Below, in pieces: positions 21,325 through 29,837 of a stretch of 64,000 nt of DNA. How positions within the stretch are numbered: position 1 is the first letter of the stretch; the number at the start of each line of letters is the position of its first letter. Source of the DNA: Helichrysum umbraculigerum (taxonomy: Eukaryota; Streptophyta; Magnoliopsida; Asterales; Asteraceae); the NCBI GenBank assembly GCA_949592205.1, contig CATIUR010000003.1:139415259-139479258 (forward strand), given 5' to 3'. The translations under genes and the position numbers were made by a program. Below the pieces are notes generated by a model, which searched no databases, was not told where the DNA came from, and saw nothing but the letters and a program-made list of their open reading frames with translations.

Positions 21325-24300
21325 TCATTTCTTTGACTGAAAGAACCTTAAACCTATCAGATTGACCAGTTCAATAAAACGTGATCGCAAAAAGGCTTTT
21401 GTGAAAAGGTCCGCACACTGCTTAAGGGTCTCTATATGTACGACATCTATAAGGTGTTTCTCAAAGCAATCCCGTATAAAGTGGAACCTAAGTTCAATAT
21501 GTTTGGTCTTAGAGTGCTGTACGGGATTGTGAGTTATAGATATAGCAGCTGTATTATCTATATAAATAGGAGTCATAGAGAGATTGAACCCGTAATCACG
21601 CAGCTGATGCTGAATCCAGAGAACTTGAGAACAGCAACTTGCAGCAGCAACATACTCGGCTTCAGCTGTGGAAATAGCAACCGCAGTCTGCTTTTTGCAC
21701 TGCCAAGAAACTAAGCGCGATCCAAGGAACTGACATCCTCCAGTAGTTGACTTCATATCTATCTTGCAGCCACCAAGATCCGAATCCGAATAGGCAGTCA
21801 ACTCGAAGTTTTTCTCGTTTGAATACCATAGACCCAGAGATGGCCTAAAAGCGAGATATCCAAAAATGCGTTTTACTGCCTTCATATGAGACACCTTCGG
21901 ATTTGCTTGAAATCGTGAGCAGAGAGAAACAGCAAACACTATATCTGGTCTTGAGGCAGTCAGGTACATGAGAGAGCCTATCATTGAGCGATAGTCTTTC
22001 TCCTTGCAATCTTCATCGTCCTCATTAGGTCCAAGATTGTGTCTTGCTTCAATTGGAGTGCCGTAGTGTTTACAGTTGAGCAATTCATATCGCTTTAACA
22101 TGTCAGTGACATATTTTGACTGGTGAATATATATTCCATTATCAGATTGCTCAACCTGTAGCCCCAGAAAGAACGTGAGTTCCCCCATAGCACTCATTTC
22201 AAACTCAGATTTCATCAGTCCTTCAAAATCTTTACACAACTGATCATTAGTTGATCCAAAAATAATGTCGTCCACATAGACCTGTACAAGTAACAAATCC
22301 GCTCCTTCCCTTTTGATGAAAAGCGTGCTATCAATCTGTCCTCTGTCAAAACCATTCTTCAGCAAATACTTGGCAAGTCGCTCATACCAAAGCCGAGGAG
22401 ATTGATGAAGACCATACAAAGCTTTCTTTAGTTTGCAAACATGATTAGGATGCTTTGGGTCTTCAAAACCTGGAGGTTGACACACATAAATCACTGCGTC
22501 GACATCTCCATAAAGAAAGGCACACTTCACATCAAGTTGATACACGCGGAATCCTTTAAAAGAAGCATAAGCTAGAAAAATCCGAATCGATTCCAAACGA
22601 GCAACAGGAGCGAAAACTTCATCATAGTCAATACCCTCTAATTGACTATATCCTTGAACTACCAGACGGGCTTTGTTTCGAATAACAGCCCCACGATCAT
22701 CCATTTTGTTACGAAAAACCCAACGAGTACCCGTCAAATGAGCACCCTTGGGTAGAGGAACAATTTCCCAAACATTCATCTTGTTTATTTGCTGTAGTTC
22801 CTCCTGCATAGCCTCGACCCAAGATGGATCCTTCAAGGCTTGATCAACCTTTTTAGGTTCAATTTGAGACAAATGACATGAATCGATATGTGCAATAAGT
22901 CCCAAAAGTTGCTGAGCTGAAGTCTGCTTTACTTGCTGTCGTGTTTGAACAGATGCATGAGGATCACCAATGATATTATCAATGGGGTGATCCTTGTGTA
23001 TACGAGTTTCTGGTATGGCACCTGGCACAAGATTCACACCTAGATTGTTCAAATCTCCCTCAGTTTCGGGAGTAGCAGCAGACTCAGGAATGTCTATCTC
23101 TTCTTCTTCTACTTCATCTTCATGAGAAAATAAGTGAGAGTAGGCCATTGTTTCCTCCATTTCATCTTCTTCTTGAGGTTCCTCTAAAGGAGGCATGTTT
23201 GGATCATATGGAAGCTCCTTTGTGTAGGTATAAACTGTTTTAGAAGGAGCAGCCGAAGATGATGGAGTAGGAGATGGTGTTGATGGTGGTGATTTGGTAG
23301 TCGTTTGTGGTTGTGTGGGTGGTGGTGTAGGTTGTGGAGGTGTAGGATTAGTTGGTGGAGGTGCGGGTGTTTCATTGGGAGATGGGTCGGATGGTTTATT
23401 AGTAACAGGTGTATCTTGATTAAGATCAAGCTCATGAAGTATAGAAACCAATTCTTCCGTTTCATCTTCTTCCGGAATATTGAAAGAATTGAAGAGGTTT
23501 CCATAGTTGAAAAACCAATCCGGACCCGTTCCTTGAGGAGGTTCCGTATACCTTAAACATTTCACTTCAAAATGCTCCTCGATCTGATTCGTTGATTTGT
23601 TAAAGACTCTTTTGTTCGGAGAGTTGACTGCATATCCAAGAAAAATCCCTTCAACAGATTTATCACCAAACTTAGAAACCTTATCTTTCGTTATCATGAT
23701 CAGACATGGACACCCAAATGGTTCTAGGAACTGTAGATTTGGCTTTCGGTTATTAAAAAGTTCATAACACGTTTTGTTCCTTTTCTTAACCGTGAGTACT
23801 CTGTTGAGAACATAACAGGCAGTATTAACTGCCTCAGCCCAGAATATGATTGGCAACTTGGAGTCAGCTAACATAGTCCGAGCTGTCTCGATTATTGTCC
23901 TGTTCTTCCTTTCTGCAACTCCATTCTGTTGTGGAGTCCTCGGAGCACTAAATTGATGCTCAATACCTCTTGTAGCACAAAACAATTCGAGAGTTGAGTT
24001 CTTGAATTCAGTTCCATTGTCGCTTCTTATCCTTTTCACCTTCAAGTTGCACAGATTTGCCAACTTGTCCAACAAATACACCAGAATCTCAGGAGTTTCC
24101 CCTTTCGTGGTCAAAAAGTAAACCCACGAAAACCTTGAGTAGTCATCAGTAACTACCAAGCAGTAAGACCGACCACCAATGCTCTTTGTAGAAACTGGAC
24201 CGAAAAGATCCATATGCAGTAGTTCCAATGGAGCATTTATGGAATTCACCTGCTTAGACTTATGGAACTTCTTACGTAACTTTCCTTTTTGGCAGGAGAT

Positions 24301-24870
24301 ACAGTCATCCTTTAGAGCAAATGACTGTTTTGGAACTCCTAGCACTAGGTCATTTTTAGTCAAGAAATTCATTTTTCGGAAATGAATGTGTCCCATTCGT
24401 CTGTGCCAAAGCAGTGAATCCTTTTCAGAAGCCTTAGACAAGAGACACGTATACTCGTTCGATGTCTCAACATTTCTCATATTCAAAATGTAGGTGTCAT
24501 CCTTTCTTGGTGCTCTCAGTAACACCCATTCTTCCGGAATGACATACCCAGGCTTTAGTATCACACACTCAGTCTTTGTGAACGCAGTTGTATAATCCTT
24601 ATCACAGACCTGTGAAACACTTAGCAAGTTGTGCGTAAGCTGTTCCACGTAGTTCACATTTTCAAAACTAACATTGCCGTTAGTTAACGTTCCTCTTCCA
24701 GAAATAGTTCCCCCAGAATCTCCAGCAAAGGCAACATAACCTCCTGCATGTGGTTTAATATCCACAAGCAAGGATACATCGCCTGTCATATGTCGCGAGC
24801 AGCCATTGTCTAAATACCATTCACTATCTTTAACGCGTTCTGACTGCTGCAACACACAAATGAAGGGAGA
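21325..24870 (-). CDS. Element E Pol: protease, integrase, RT, RNase H
   Basis: Continues the Gag frame after the TAA. There is no ATG at the boundary, so it needs readthrough or a Gag-Pol parent without the stop. The protease active site reads WYLDNGCSRHMTG, where DSG is usual. Integrase has the HHCC region (HRRMGHIHFRK...CISCQKGK) and catalytic segments HMDLFGPV, RSDNGTEFKN and PRTPQQNGVAERKNRT. RT has ARLVVQGYSQ, QLDVKCAFLYG and YVDDIIFGS. RNase H has TAYSDSDLGG and YIDNTAAI. A proline/threonine/serine-rich linker lies between integrase and RT. It ends at 21325. Confidence 0.92.
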   Translation of the reverse strand, partial: SPFICVLQQSERVKDSEWYLDNGCSRHMTGDVSLLVDIKPHAGGYVAFAGDSGGTISGRGTLTNGNVSFENVNYVEQLTHNLLSVSQVCDKDYTTAFTKTECVILKPGYVIPEEWVLLRAPRKDDTYILNMRNVETSNEYTCLLSKASEKDSLLWHRRMGHIHFRKMNFLTKNDLVLGVPKQSFALKDDCISCQKGKLRKKFHKSKQVNSINAPLELLHMDLFGPVSTKSIGGRSYCLVVTDDYSRFSWVYFLTTKGETPEILVYLLDKLANLCNLKVKRIRSDNGTEFKNSTLELFCATRGIEHQFSAPRTPQQNGVAERKNRTIIETARTMLADSKLPIIFWAEAVNTACYVLNRVLTVKKRNKTCYELFNNRKPNLQFLEPFGCPCLIMITKDKVSKFGDKSVEGIFLGYAVNSPNKRVFNKSTNQIEEHFEVKCLRYTEPPQGTGPDWFFNYGNLFNSFNIPEEDETEELVSILHELDLNQDTPVTNKPSDPSPNETPAPPPTNPTPPQPTPPPTQPQTTTKSPPSTPSPTPSSSAAPSKTVYTYTKELPYDPNMPPLEEPQEEDEMEETMAYSHLFSHEDEVEEEEIDIPESAATPETEGDLNNLGVNLVPGAIPETRIHKDHPIDNIIGDPHASVQTRQQVKQTSAQQLLGLIAHIDSCHLSQIEPKKVDQALKDPSWVEAMQEELQQINKMNVWEIVPLPKGAHLTGTRWVFRNKMDDRGAVIRNKARLVVQGYSQLEGIDYDEVFAPVARLESIRIFLAYASFKGFRVYQLDVKCAFLYGDVDAVIYVCQPPGFEDPKHPNHVCKLKKALYGLHQSPRLWYERLAKYLLKNGFDRGQIDSTLFIKREGADLLLVQVYVDDIIFGSTNDQLCKDFEGLMKSEFEMSAMGELTFFLGLQVEQSDNGIYIHQSKYVTDMLKRYELLNCKHYGTPIEARHNLGPNEDDEDCKEKDYRSMIGSLMYLTASRPDIVFAVSLCSRFQANPKVSHMKAVKRIFGYLAFRPSLGLWYSNEKNFELTAYSDSDLGGCKIDMKSTTGGCQFLGSRLVSWQCKKQTAVAISTAEAEYVAAASCCSQVLWIQHQLRDYGFNLSMTPIYIDNTAAISITHNPVQHSKTKHIELRFHFIRDCFEKHLIDVVHIETLKQCADLFTKAFLRSRFIELVNLIGLRFFQSKK

Positions 24871-27687
24871 TTAGTGAGAAACGGTGACCCAAGCCTTTAC
24901 AGACTTAGGTCGACCGTGGTCATCAACAATAATCACGTCAGATAGGATTTTATCTTTAAACAAATTAGAATTTTTATCTGATGTGTTATTGTTGACAACT
25001 GAAGAGTCAACATCAGACTCTTTACGTTTCCAAACTTTTGAAGATTCGGAAATGGTAATAGAAGTAATGTTGGGCTTTTGAATTGGCAAAGGTTTTTGTT
25101 CAACATTACTTGGTTTCGAAACAGGCTTGGGAGAGTTTGAGTAACGCCTAGGTGGAGATTTAGAAAAAGAGTTTTTATAAACAGATGTCCTAGGCATCTC
25201 TCTCCCATATCGCTGATTTGACAGCTTTGGACATTCACGGATTAAATGTCCTTGTTTCTTGCAGTAGAAACAAGAACGAGTCTCAACAAACGGTTGAGGC
25301 TGAGGAATTACCACAGGAGGTGGAGAAACATTTCTAGAACATGAACATTGAGTACACGTCTTAGAAAATGTTTGTCTTGGTTGAGAGGTTGAAGTTGATG
25401 GTTTATCATACGAAACATTTTCATTTACTGATTTTCTTTGCAAAATCTTTACAGGTGACTGTAAAGTTTGTTGTTTCGAGTTTAAAACCTTAGCCTTTCC
25501 CTTATTTGGTTGAACCTTAATTTCAGGTTCAACCTTTGAAATCACCTTTTCAGGTTTAAATGCAACCTTCTTAACCTCCGGATACTCCTGATCCGTAATG
25601 TCCTCAATCTCAACAATCTCCTCAATACTAACAGGAGATTCATTCTTTACTTCAACATTCTCCTTATCACTAACTGGAGATTCATTTTTTACCTCAACAT
25701 TCTCCTTAACACAAACAGGAGATTCATGCACAGACTTAACAAACTTTGGCAAGGGGTACTCTGGCCGCTTGGTTTTCTCCTTTGCCGGTTTGTTATGTTT
25801 GGTCTCTTTAGCATCTATAGCTTTTAAACCATAAAGCTTGGACCAGTCAACTGGAATCTCTTCAAAGCCTTCTTTAACAGGCAGGGGACAGTGAGTAGTA
25901 GGAGGAGGAACTGAGTTGTATCCCAATCCCTCATTCTTCTTCCCTTTAGTACCATGCTTGCTAAGAATTTCATTAAAGACAACCGTTGAGGAATTTGAAC
26001 CTAAGATTTTACTCTTATAATTTTCATACTCAGCTTTTAAATCTGTAAGTTCTTTATTTAAAAGTTCAATTTCAATCAGATAACTTTTAATCGCATCTTC
26101 TTGACTGAAAACTTTAGACTTATATTTTTGAGTATCTAACCGATGAGCCTCAAGATGTTTTTCATAAAGTTTCTCATTAGCTTTTAAAAAATTATTTGAG
26201 TCGGTTAGTTTTTCATTCTTTTTCCTCAACTCAGCGGTCTCCGTCTGATATGCCTTTAGAGATTCAGTTAACTTAATGCATGAAATACAATTTAACGGTT
26301 CATCATGTACCTCATTCACAATGTGAGCCATCAGACACTGTTGGTAATGCTGGGAGACAGGCGTCCAATCTTGACTTGTAGGCTCAAAAGCAATCAGGGC
26401 ATTATCAGCAATCCCTTTCTTAGTAACTTCCGGTTCTTTGGCCTTTGGAGGAGTAGAAGGTGTTGTGAATCCCGAAGCTGGCATTTTGGGTTTCTCGCAC
26501 TCCCTGGCGAAGTGACCCAAATTTTGACAATTATAACAACGGACCTTACTTTTGTCAAATCCGAAGCCAGTCTTTCCATCACCCTCCAAGCTTTTACGCC
26601 CTGTCCTCTGCAAGAACTTTTGAATTCTGCGGGTAATCATTGCCACATTCCAAGTTAAATCCATTTGCTCCAAATCGTCTTCATCAAGCTGAGCATAGTC
26701 CTCCTTAGTCAACTCCAAAGTTAGATTCGGTTGAGTAACCAAATCCTTGTAAGAGCTTAAGAAAGCTGTGTATATGGCAGCTTGCTCCTGAATAGCAGGT
26801 GAGACTTGAACCTGTTGTTGATTTGAAGAAGGTCCAGTCATGAAAACAGAATGAATACCATCAGAAGAAGAAGAAGTCGATGAAGCATTTGTATTTGATA
26901 CAAAGGCAACTCCTGATCCATAAGTCTTTCCAGAGTTGATCTTAACACCATACACACTAGGATTCTGAACAGCAGAACCAGACCTAGTTTCTTTCTTCTT
27001 AATCTCCATCGCGTGAGCTTGAAGATCCCCTATCAACGCATCCAAAGACATGTTTGCAAGTTCTTCATTTTCCTTTAAAAATTGAACTTTAATATCCCAA
27101 GAACTCGGCAACACATCCAGCAGCTTCTTATTTACTTCAATTGAAGGAAAAGTATAACCCCCTTCAAACAACTCACCAACTAACCGTGAGTACCTAGTGA
27201 ATAAAGAAGTCGTGTCTTCATCAGGAAGGATTTCAAAGATATCGTACTGTTTCTTAATCAGTTCGAGCTTTGCTTCCTTGTATTTATCATTCCCTCCACA
27301 ACGCGTTTCAATAGCCTTCCACAAATCAAAGGCTGTTTCATGAGTTCTGAAAAGCCATAGAACATCCTTCGTTAAACACATTTTAATCATTGAAAAAGAT
27401 TTTCTTTCAGTATCAAAATCTTTCTTTTCCTCGGGAGACATGGCTTTATAGGGCTTAGCAGGACGAATACCCCTGTATTCTCCTTCAGCTAATGGAGCTA
27501 CATAACGCTCACGTAATGGTCCCCATAATTCTGGACAATGGAAATCAATATATTGCTCAACTCGGTCTCTCCAGTACACGTAATCCATGTCCGCAGTAAA
27601 AAGTGGAGGTTTATTACTTGAACCTATGTCATTGCTTTGTTTAATCATCTCCCGAAGTCCTCTAATATCCTCTTTATCAGCTGCCAT
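24871..27687 (-). CDS. Element E Gag (UBN2-type, two zinc knuckles)
   Basis: 938 codons from MAADKEDIRG. The N-terminal copia Gag core has YWRDRVEQYIDFHCPELW, LWKAIETRCGG and YDIFEILPDEDTTSLFTRYS. Zinc knuckles CYNCQNLGHFAREC (about residue 382) and CFYCKKQGHLIREC (about residue 804) are unusually far apart, with a coiled-coil-rich middle and three tandem 14-residue repeats of the ESPVxxKENVEVKN type (42-bp period, about 25634-25730). It ends at TAA 24871-24873, in frame with Pol five codons on. Confidence 0.9.
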   Translation of the reverse strand: MAADKEDIRGLREMIKQSNDIGSSNKPPLFTADMDYVYWRDRVEQYIDFHCPELWGPLRERYVAPLAEGEYRGIRPAKPYKAMSPEEKKDFDTERKSFSMIKMCLTKDVLWLFRTHETAFDLWKAIETRCGGNDKYKEAKLELIKKQYDIFEILPDEDTTSLFTRYSRLVGELFEGGYTFPSIEVNKKLLDVLPSSWDIKVQFLKENEELANMSLDALIGDLQAHAMEIKKKETRSGSAVQNPSVYGVKINSGKTYGSGVAFVSNTNASSTSSSSDGIHSVFMTGPSSNQQQVQVSPAIQEQAAIYTAFLSSYKDLVTQPNLTLELTKEDYAQLDEDDLEQMDLTWNVAMITRRIQKFLQRTGRKSLEGDGKTGFGFDKSKVRCYNCQNLGHFARECEKPKMPASGFTTPSTPPKAKEPEVTKKGIADNALIAFEPTSQDWTPVSQHYQQCLMAHIVNEVHDEPLNCISCIKLTESLKAYQTETAELRKKNEKLTDSNNFLKANEKLYEKHLEAHRLDTQKYKSKVFSQEDAIKSYLIEIELLNKELTDLKAEYENYKSKILGSNSSTVVFNEILSKHGTKGKKNEGLGYNSVPPPTTHCPLPVKEGFEEIPVDWSKLYGLKAIDAKETKHNKPAKEKTKRPEYPLPKFVKSVHESPVCVKENVEVKNESPVSDKENVEVKNESPVSIEEIVEIEDITDQEYPEVKKVAFKPEKVISKVEPEIKVQPNKGKAKVLNSKQQTLQSPVKILQRKSVNENVSYDKPSTSTSQPRQTFSKTCTQCSCSRNVSPPPVVIPQPQPFVETRSCFYCKKQGHLIRECPKLSNQRYGREMPRTSVYKNSFSKSPPRRYSNSPKPVSKPSNVEQKPLPIQKPNITSITISESSKVWKRKESDVDSSVVNNNTSDKNSNLFKDKILSDVIIVDDHGRPKSVKAWVTVSH

Positions 27688-27726
27688 TTTAATTACTTAA
27701 ACGAAAAAAATCAAACTTCTGATCTT

Positions 27727-28023
27727 AGCGACGTAGAGGGGTACGTCGCACAAAGAATATGCGACGTAGATGGGTACGTCGCAAAAAGCAAAGGATTCAA
27801 TTAAGAATCAGAAAATGCGACGTTGAGAGGTACGTCGCAGATGACGTCGCAGAGGACGTCGCAGAATCAGGCTACGTCGCAACGCAGCGTCACAGAAGAC
27901 TAATTAAAGTCAAAATAGCGACGTAGAGAGGTACGTCGCAACGGTACGTCACACGAACTAATTAAAGTTCAAAAACACTACGTCGCACACTACGTCGCAC
28001 GCGACGTCGCAAGCTACGTCGCA
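27727..28023. repeat. GCGACGT palindrome array in the E leader
   Basis: Fills much of the untranslated leader between the 5' LTR and the gag ATG at 27687. Many units follow GCGACGTA-N6-TACGTCGC, each able to fold into a hairpin with a variable loop. Confidence 0.85.
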
Positions 28024-28240
28024 AAAACGCGCTGAGCAGCGGCCAAAAATCCTAAAAACGAATTTTTAACCCTAAAACCAAAACCACGAATGTCGAACGA
28101 CTGAAACCTTCAAGAATCCCAATAATACTGATCGAAAACCTGTAAAAACACAAAACAAACGTAATAAACACGAAAACTCACGAATATCACGTTCTTTTAT
28201 ATCCCAAACTCGATCCGAATCGCCAAAACGAGCACTTTCT

Positions 28241-28252
28241 GCTCTGATACCA
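28241..28252 (-). other. Primer-binding site of element E
   Basis: Minus-strand TGGTATCAGAGC, complementary to initiator Met tRNA, two bases from the LTR. Confidence 0.9.
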
Positions 28253-28254
28253 GT

Positions 28255-28664
28255 TGTTTGTCCCTTACTTTGGATCTAGAACGAACCGAGTCACTCTAAT
28301 TGCTAGCGGAAATAACAATTAGATCACGAATAATCACACGAACAATCAATACGCAATCAATATCAAACGAACGTAATATTATTGCTTATAGTCGATCAGA
28401 TTACAGAGAATTTCGACAAATTGCGTTTAGGGTTTTGTCAACCCTAAAACAGAAAACATAAAACGATTTTATACAAAATCTGGCACCTGCGACGTAGCAC
28501 GCTACGTCGCAGGCCCAAGCCCATGCGACGTCTGCTACGTCGCAGGCCCAAAACCTGACGTCGCACCTGCGACGTTGTGCGCTACGTCGCAGGAGTCAGA
28601 AACACTATTTCTAATTACAAACTACGAGCTAGACCAACTGACAGACACTAAACATGTACTAACA
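28255..28664 (-). repeat. 5' LTR of element E
   Basis: 410 bp. The internal border is followed (minus strand) by a 2-nt spacer and TGGTATCAGAGC at 28252-28241. The palindrome array is at 28486-28593. Confidence 0.95.
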
Positions 28665-29234
28665 ATGTTTCAGGTCATATAACATCTTTTAAGCATGTTA
28701 TAACATGTATTAACATCAAGAATCATCAATTCATTCAAAAGTTAAACTTAATCATAATCATAAATTAAAACAAGATCAAGAACACAAAATCGAAGCTTAC
28801 TAGTGATGATGATTATTATGTTTATACTAGTACTTGATCACAGCTCCAAAATTTACAAGTTTCAATCTTGTTTTTGCAAGGGTTTAAGAGTTTAGAGGTT
28901 TTAGGGTTATGTTTCTAAATGAGGAAAGTGTAAAACTTTCCTAAAAAGGAAATATTTAAGGCGGTTAAGTTTTTACACCGACCCGCATCCACTTAAAACT
29001 AATCCCCTTTTCAATCTATTGCCTGGAACCTAAAAACCATTTGCGAGAAACTTCTTTTATTGCACCGTCAACTATAGTAAATTAAAACAATCAATAATTT
29101 ACTAAGCACAATAAGTCCTAAAACTTATTTAACTAAGTTTCGCAATTAAACACATTTTATCAAATAATTTCTAATACAATTAAATATATCAATTTAAAAT
29201 TAGAAATTACCGGACCAGAAGAGAGGATGTTACA

Positions 29235-29262
29235 ACTCTCCCCCCCCCCCCCCCCCCCTTAA
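29235..29262 (-). other. Polypurine tract of element D with a 19-G run
   Basis: On the plus strand a run of 19 C (29240-29258) lies just inside the 3' LTR. On the element strand this is CTTAAG, then G19, then AGAGT directly before TGTAACA. It primes plus-strand synthesis. The homologous tract of F has only seven G. Confidence 0.85.
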
Positions 29263-29837
29263 GAAGATTTCGCCCCCGAAATCTCGTCACGATCAAACAA
29301 TCCAGGATATCTGGATCTCATACTATCCTCAGTTTCCCACGTTAGGTTTTCACCTAAACTATGTTTCCATTTCACTAACACCATGGGAATCTGTTTCTTC
29401 CTAAGCTTAGTCACTTTTCTGTCAAGAAGTTCAACTGGTTCTTCAACTAACTTCTGACTCTGATCTACTTTCAAATCTTTCAAAGGAAGAATCTGAGACT
29501 GGTCCTCAACGTTACATTTCCTCAAATAACAAATGTTAAACGTGTCATGAATACCAGCAAGCTCTGGAGGAAGATCCAATGTAACAGACTGATCATTAAC
29601 AATCTGACGAATTCTAAACGGTCCAATATACCGAGGAGCCAATTTGCCACGATTCCCAAACCGAATTACCCCTTTCCAAGGCGAAACCTTCAAATAAACA
29701 AGTTCACCTTCAACAAAAGTAACAGGTCGACGTTTAGGATCAGCATATTGTTTCTGTCTATCACGTGCAGCTTTCAACTTTTCACAAGCCACTGCAACTT
29801 TATCAGCTGTCATCTGAACAATATCTGGACCTGCAAA
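29259..29837 (-). CDS. Element D integrase C-terminus with chromodomain
   Basis: In the same frame as Pol, downstream of the TAG. It contains KLKAARDRQKQYAD, the GPF/Y-like segment (LAPRYIGPFRIRQI) and a C-terminal chromodomain (LVEEPVELLDRKV, IPMVLVKWKH, LTWETEDSMRSRYPGLF). This places D with element A in the Tekay/Del chromoviruses. Without readthrough of 29838-29840 this part would be lost. Confidence 0.88.
   Translation of the reverse strand, partial: FAGPDIVQMTADKVAVACEKLKAARDRQKQYADPKRRPVTFVEGELVYLKVSPWKGVIRFGNRGKLAPRYIGPFRIRQIVNDQSVTLDLPPELAGIHDTFNICYLRKCNVEDQSQILPLKDLKVDQSQKLVEEPVELLDRKVTKLRKKQIPMVLVKWKHSLGENLTWETEDSMRSRYPGLFDRDEISGAKSS

Larger units (their letters stand above)
16134..28664 (-). 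mobile_element. Element E: SIRE-like Ty1/copia element, youngest in the nest
   Basis: 12,531 bp with a perfect ATGTT duplication (16129-16133 and 28665-28669). LTRs 16134-16543 and 28255-28664 are 410 bp each, TGTTTG...CTAACA, and I see no difference between them. The primer-binding site is at 28241-28252. Read on the minus strand the order is leader, Gag, Pol (protease-integrase-RT-RNase H), a roughly 2-kb non-coding stretch with a poly(A) tract, then an accessory ORF. This matches the SIRE/Maximus lineage, though 410-bp LTRs are short for it. Each of the two long frames holds one TAA. Confidence 0.95.
14909..29234 (-). repeat. 3' LTR of element D, split by element E
   Basis: Parts 14909-16133 and 28665-29234 (with duplicated ATGTT) together equal the 1790-bp LTR. 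Differences from 33974-35763 are few, for example at about 15118, 15140 and 15392. The palindrome cluster lies in the left part. Confidence 0.95.

Noticed and set aside
21436..21714. Plus-strand frames opposite E Pol and D Pol (for example 21436-21714, 23305-23556, 30246-30611)
   Set aside because: They lie antisense to well-supported reverse transcriptase, integrase or linker coding sequence and have no domains.
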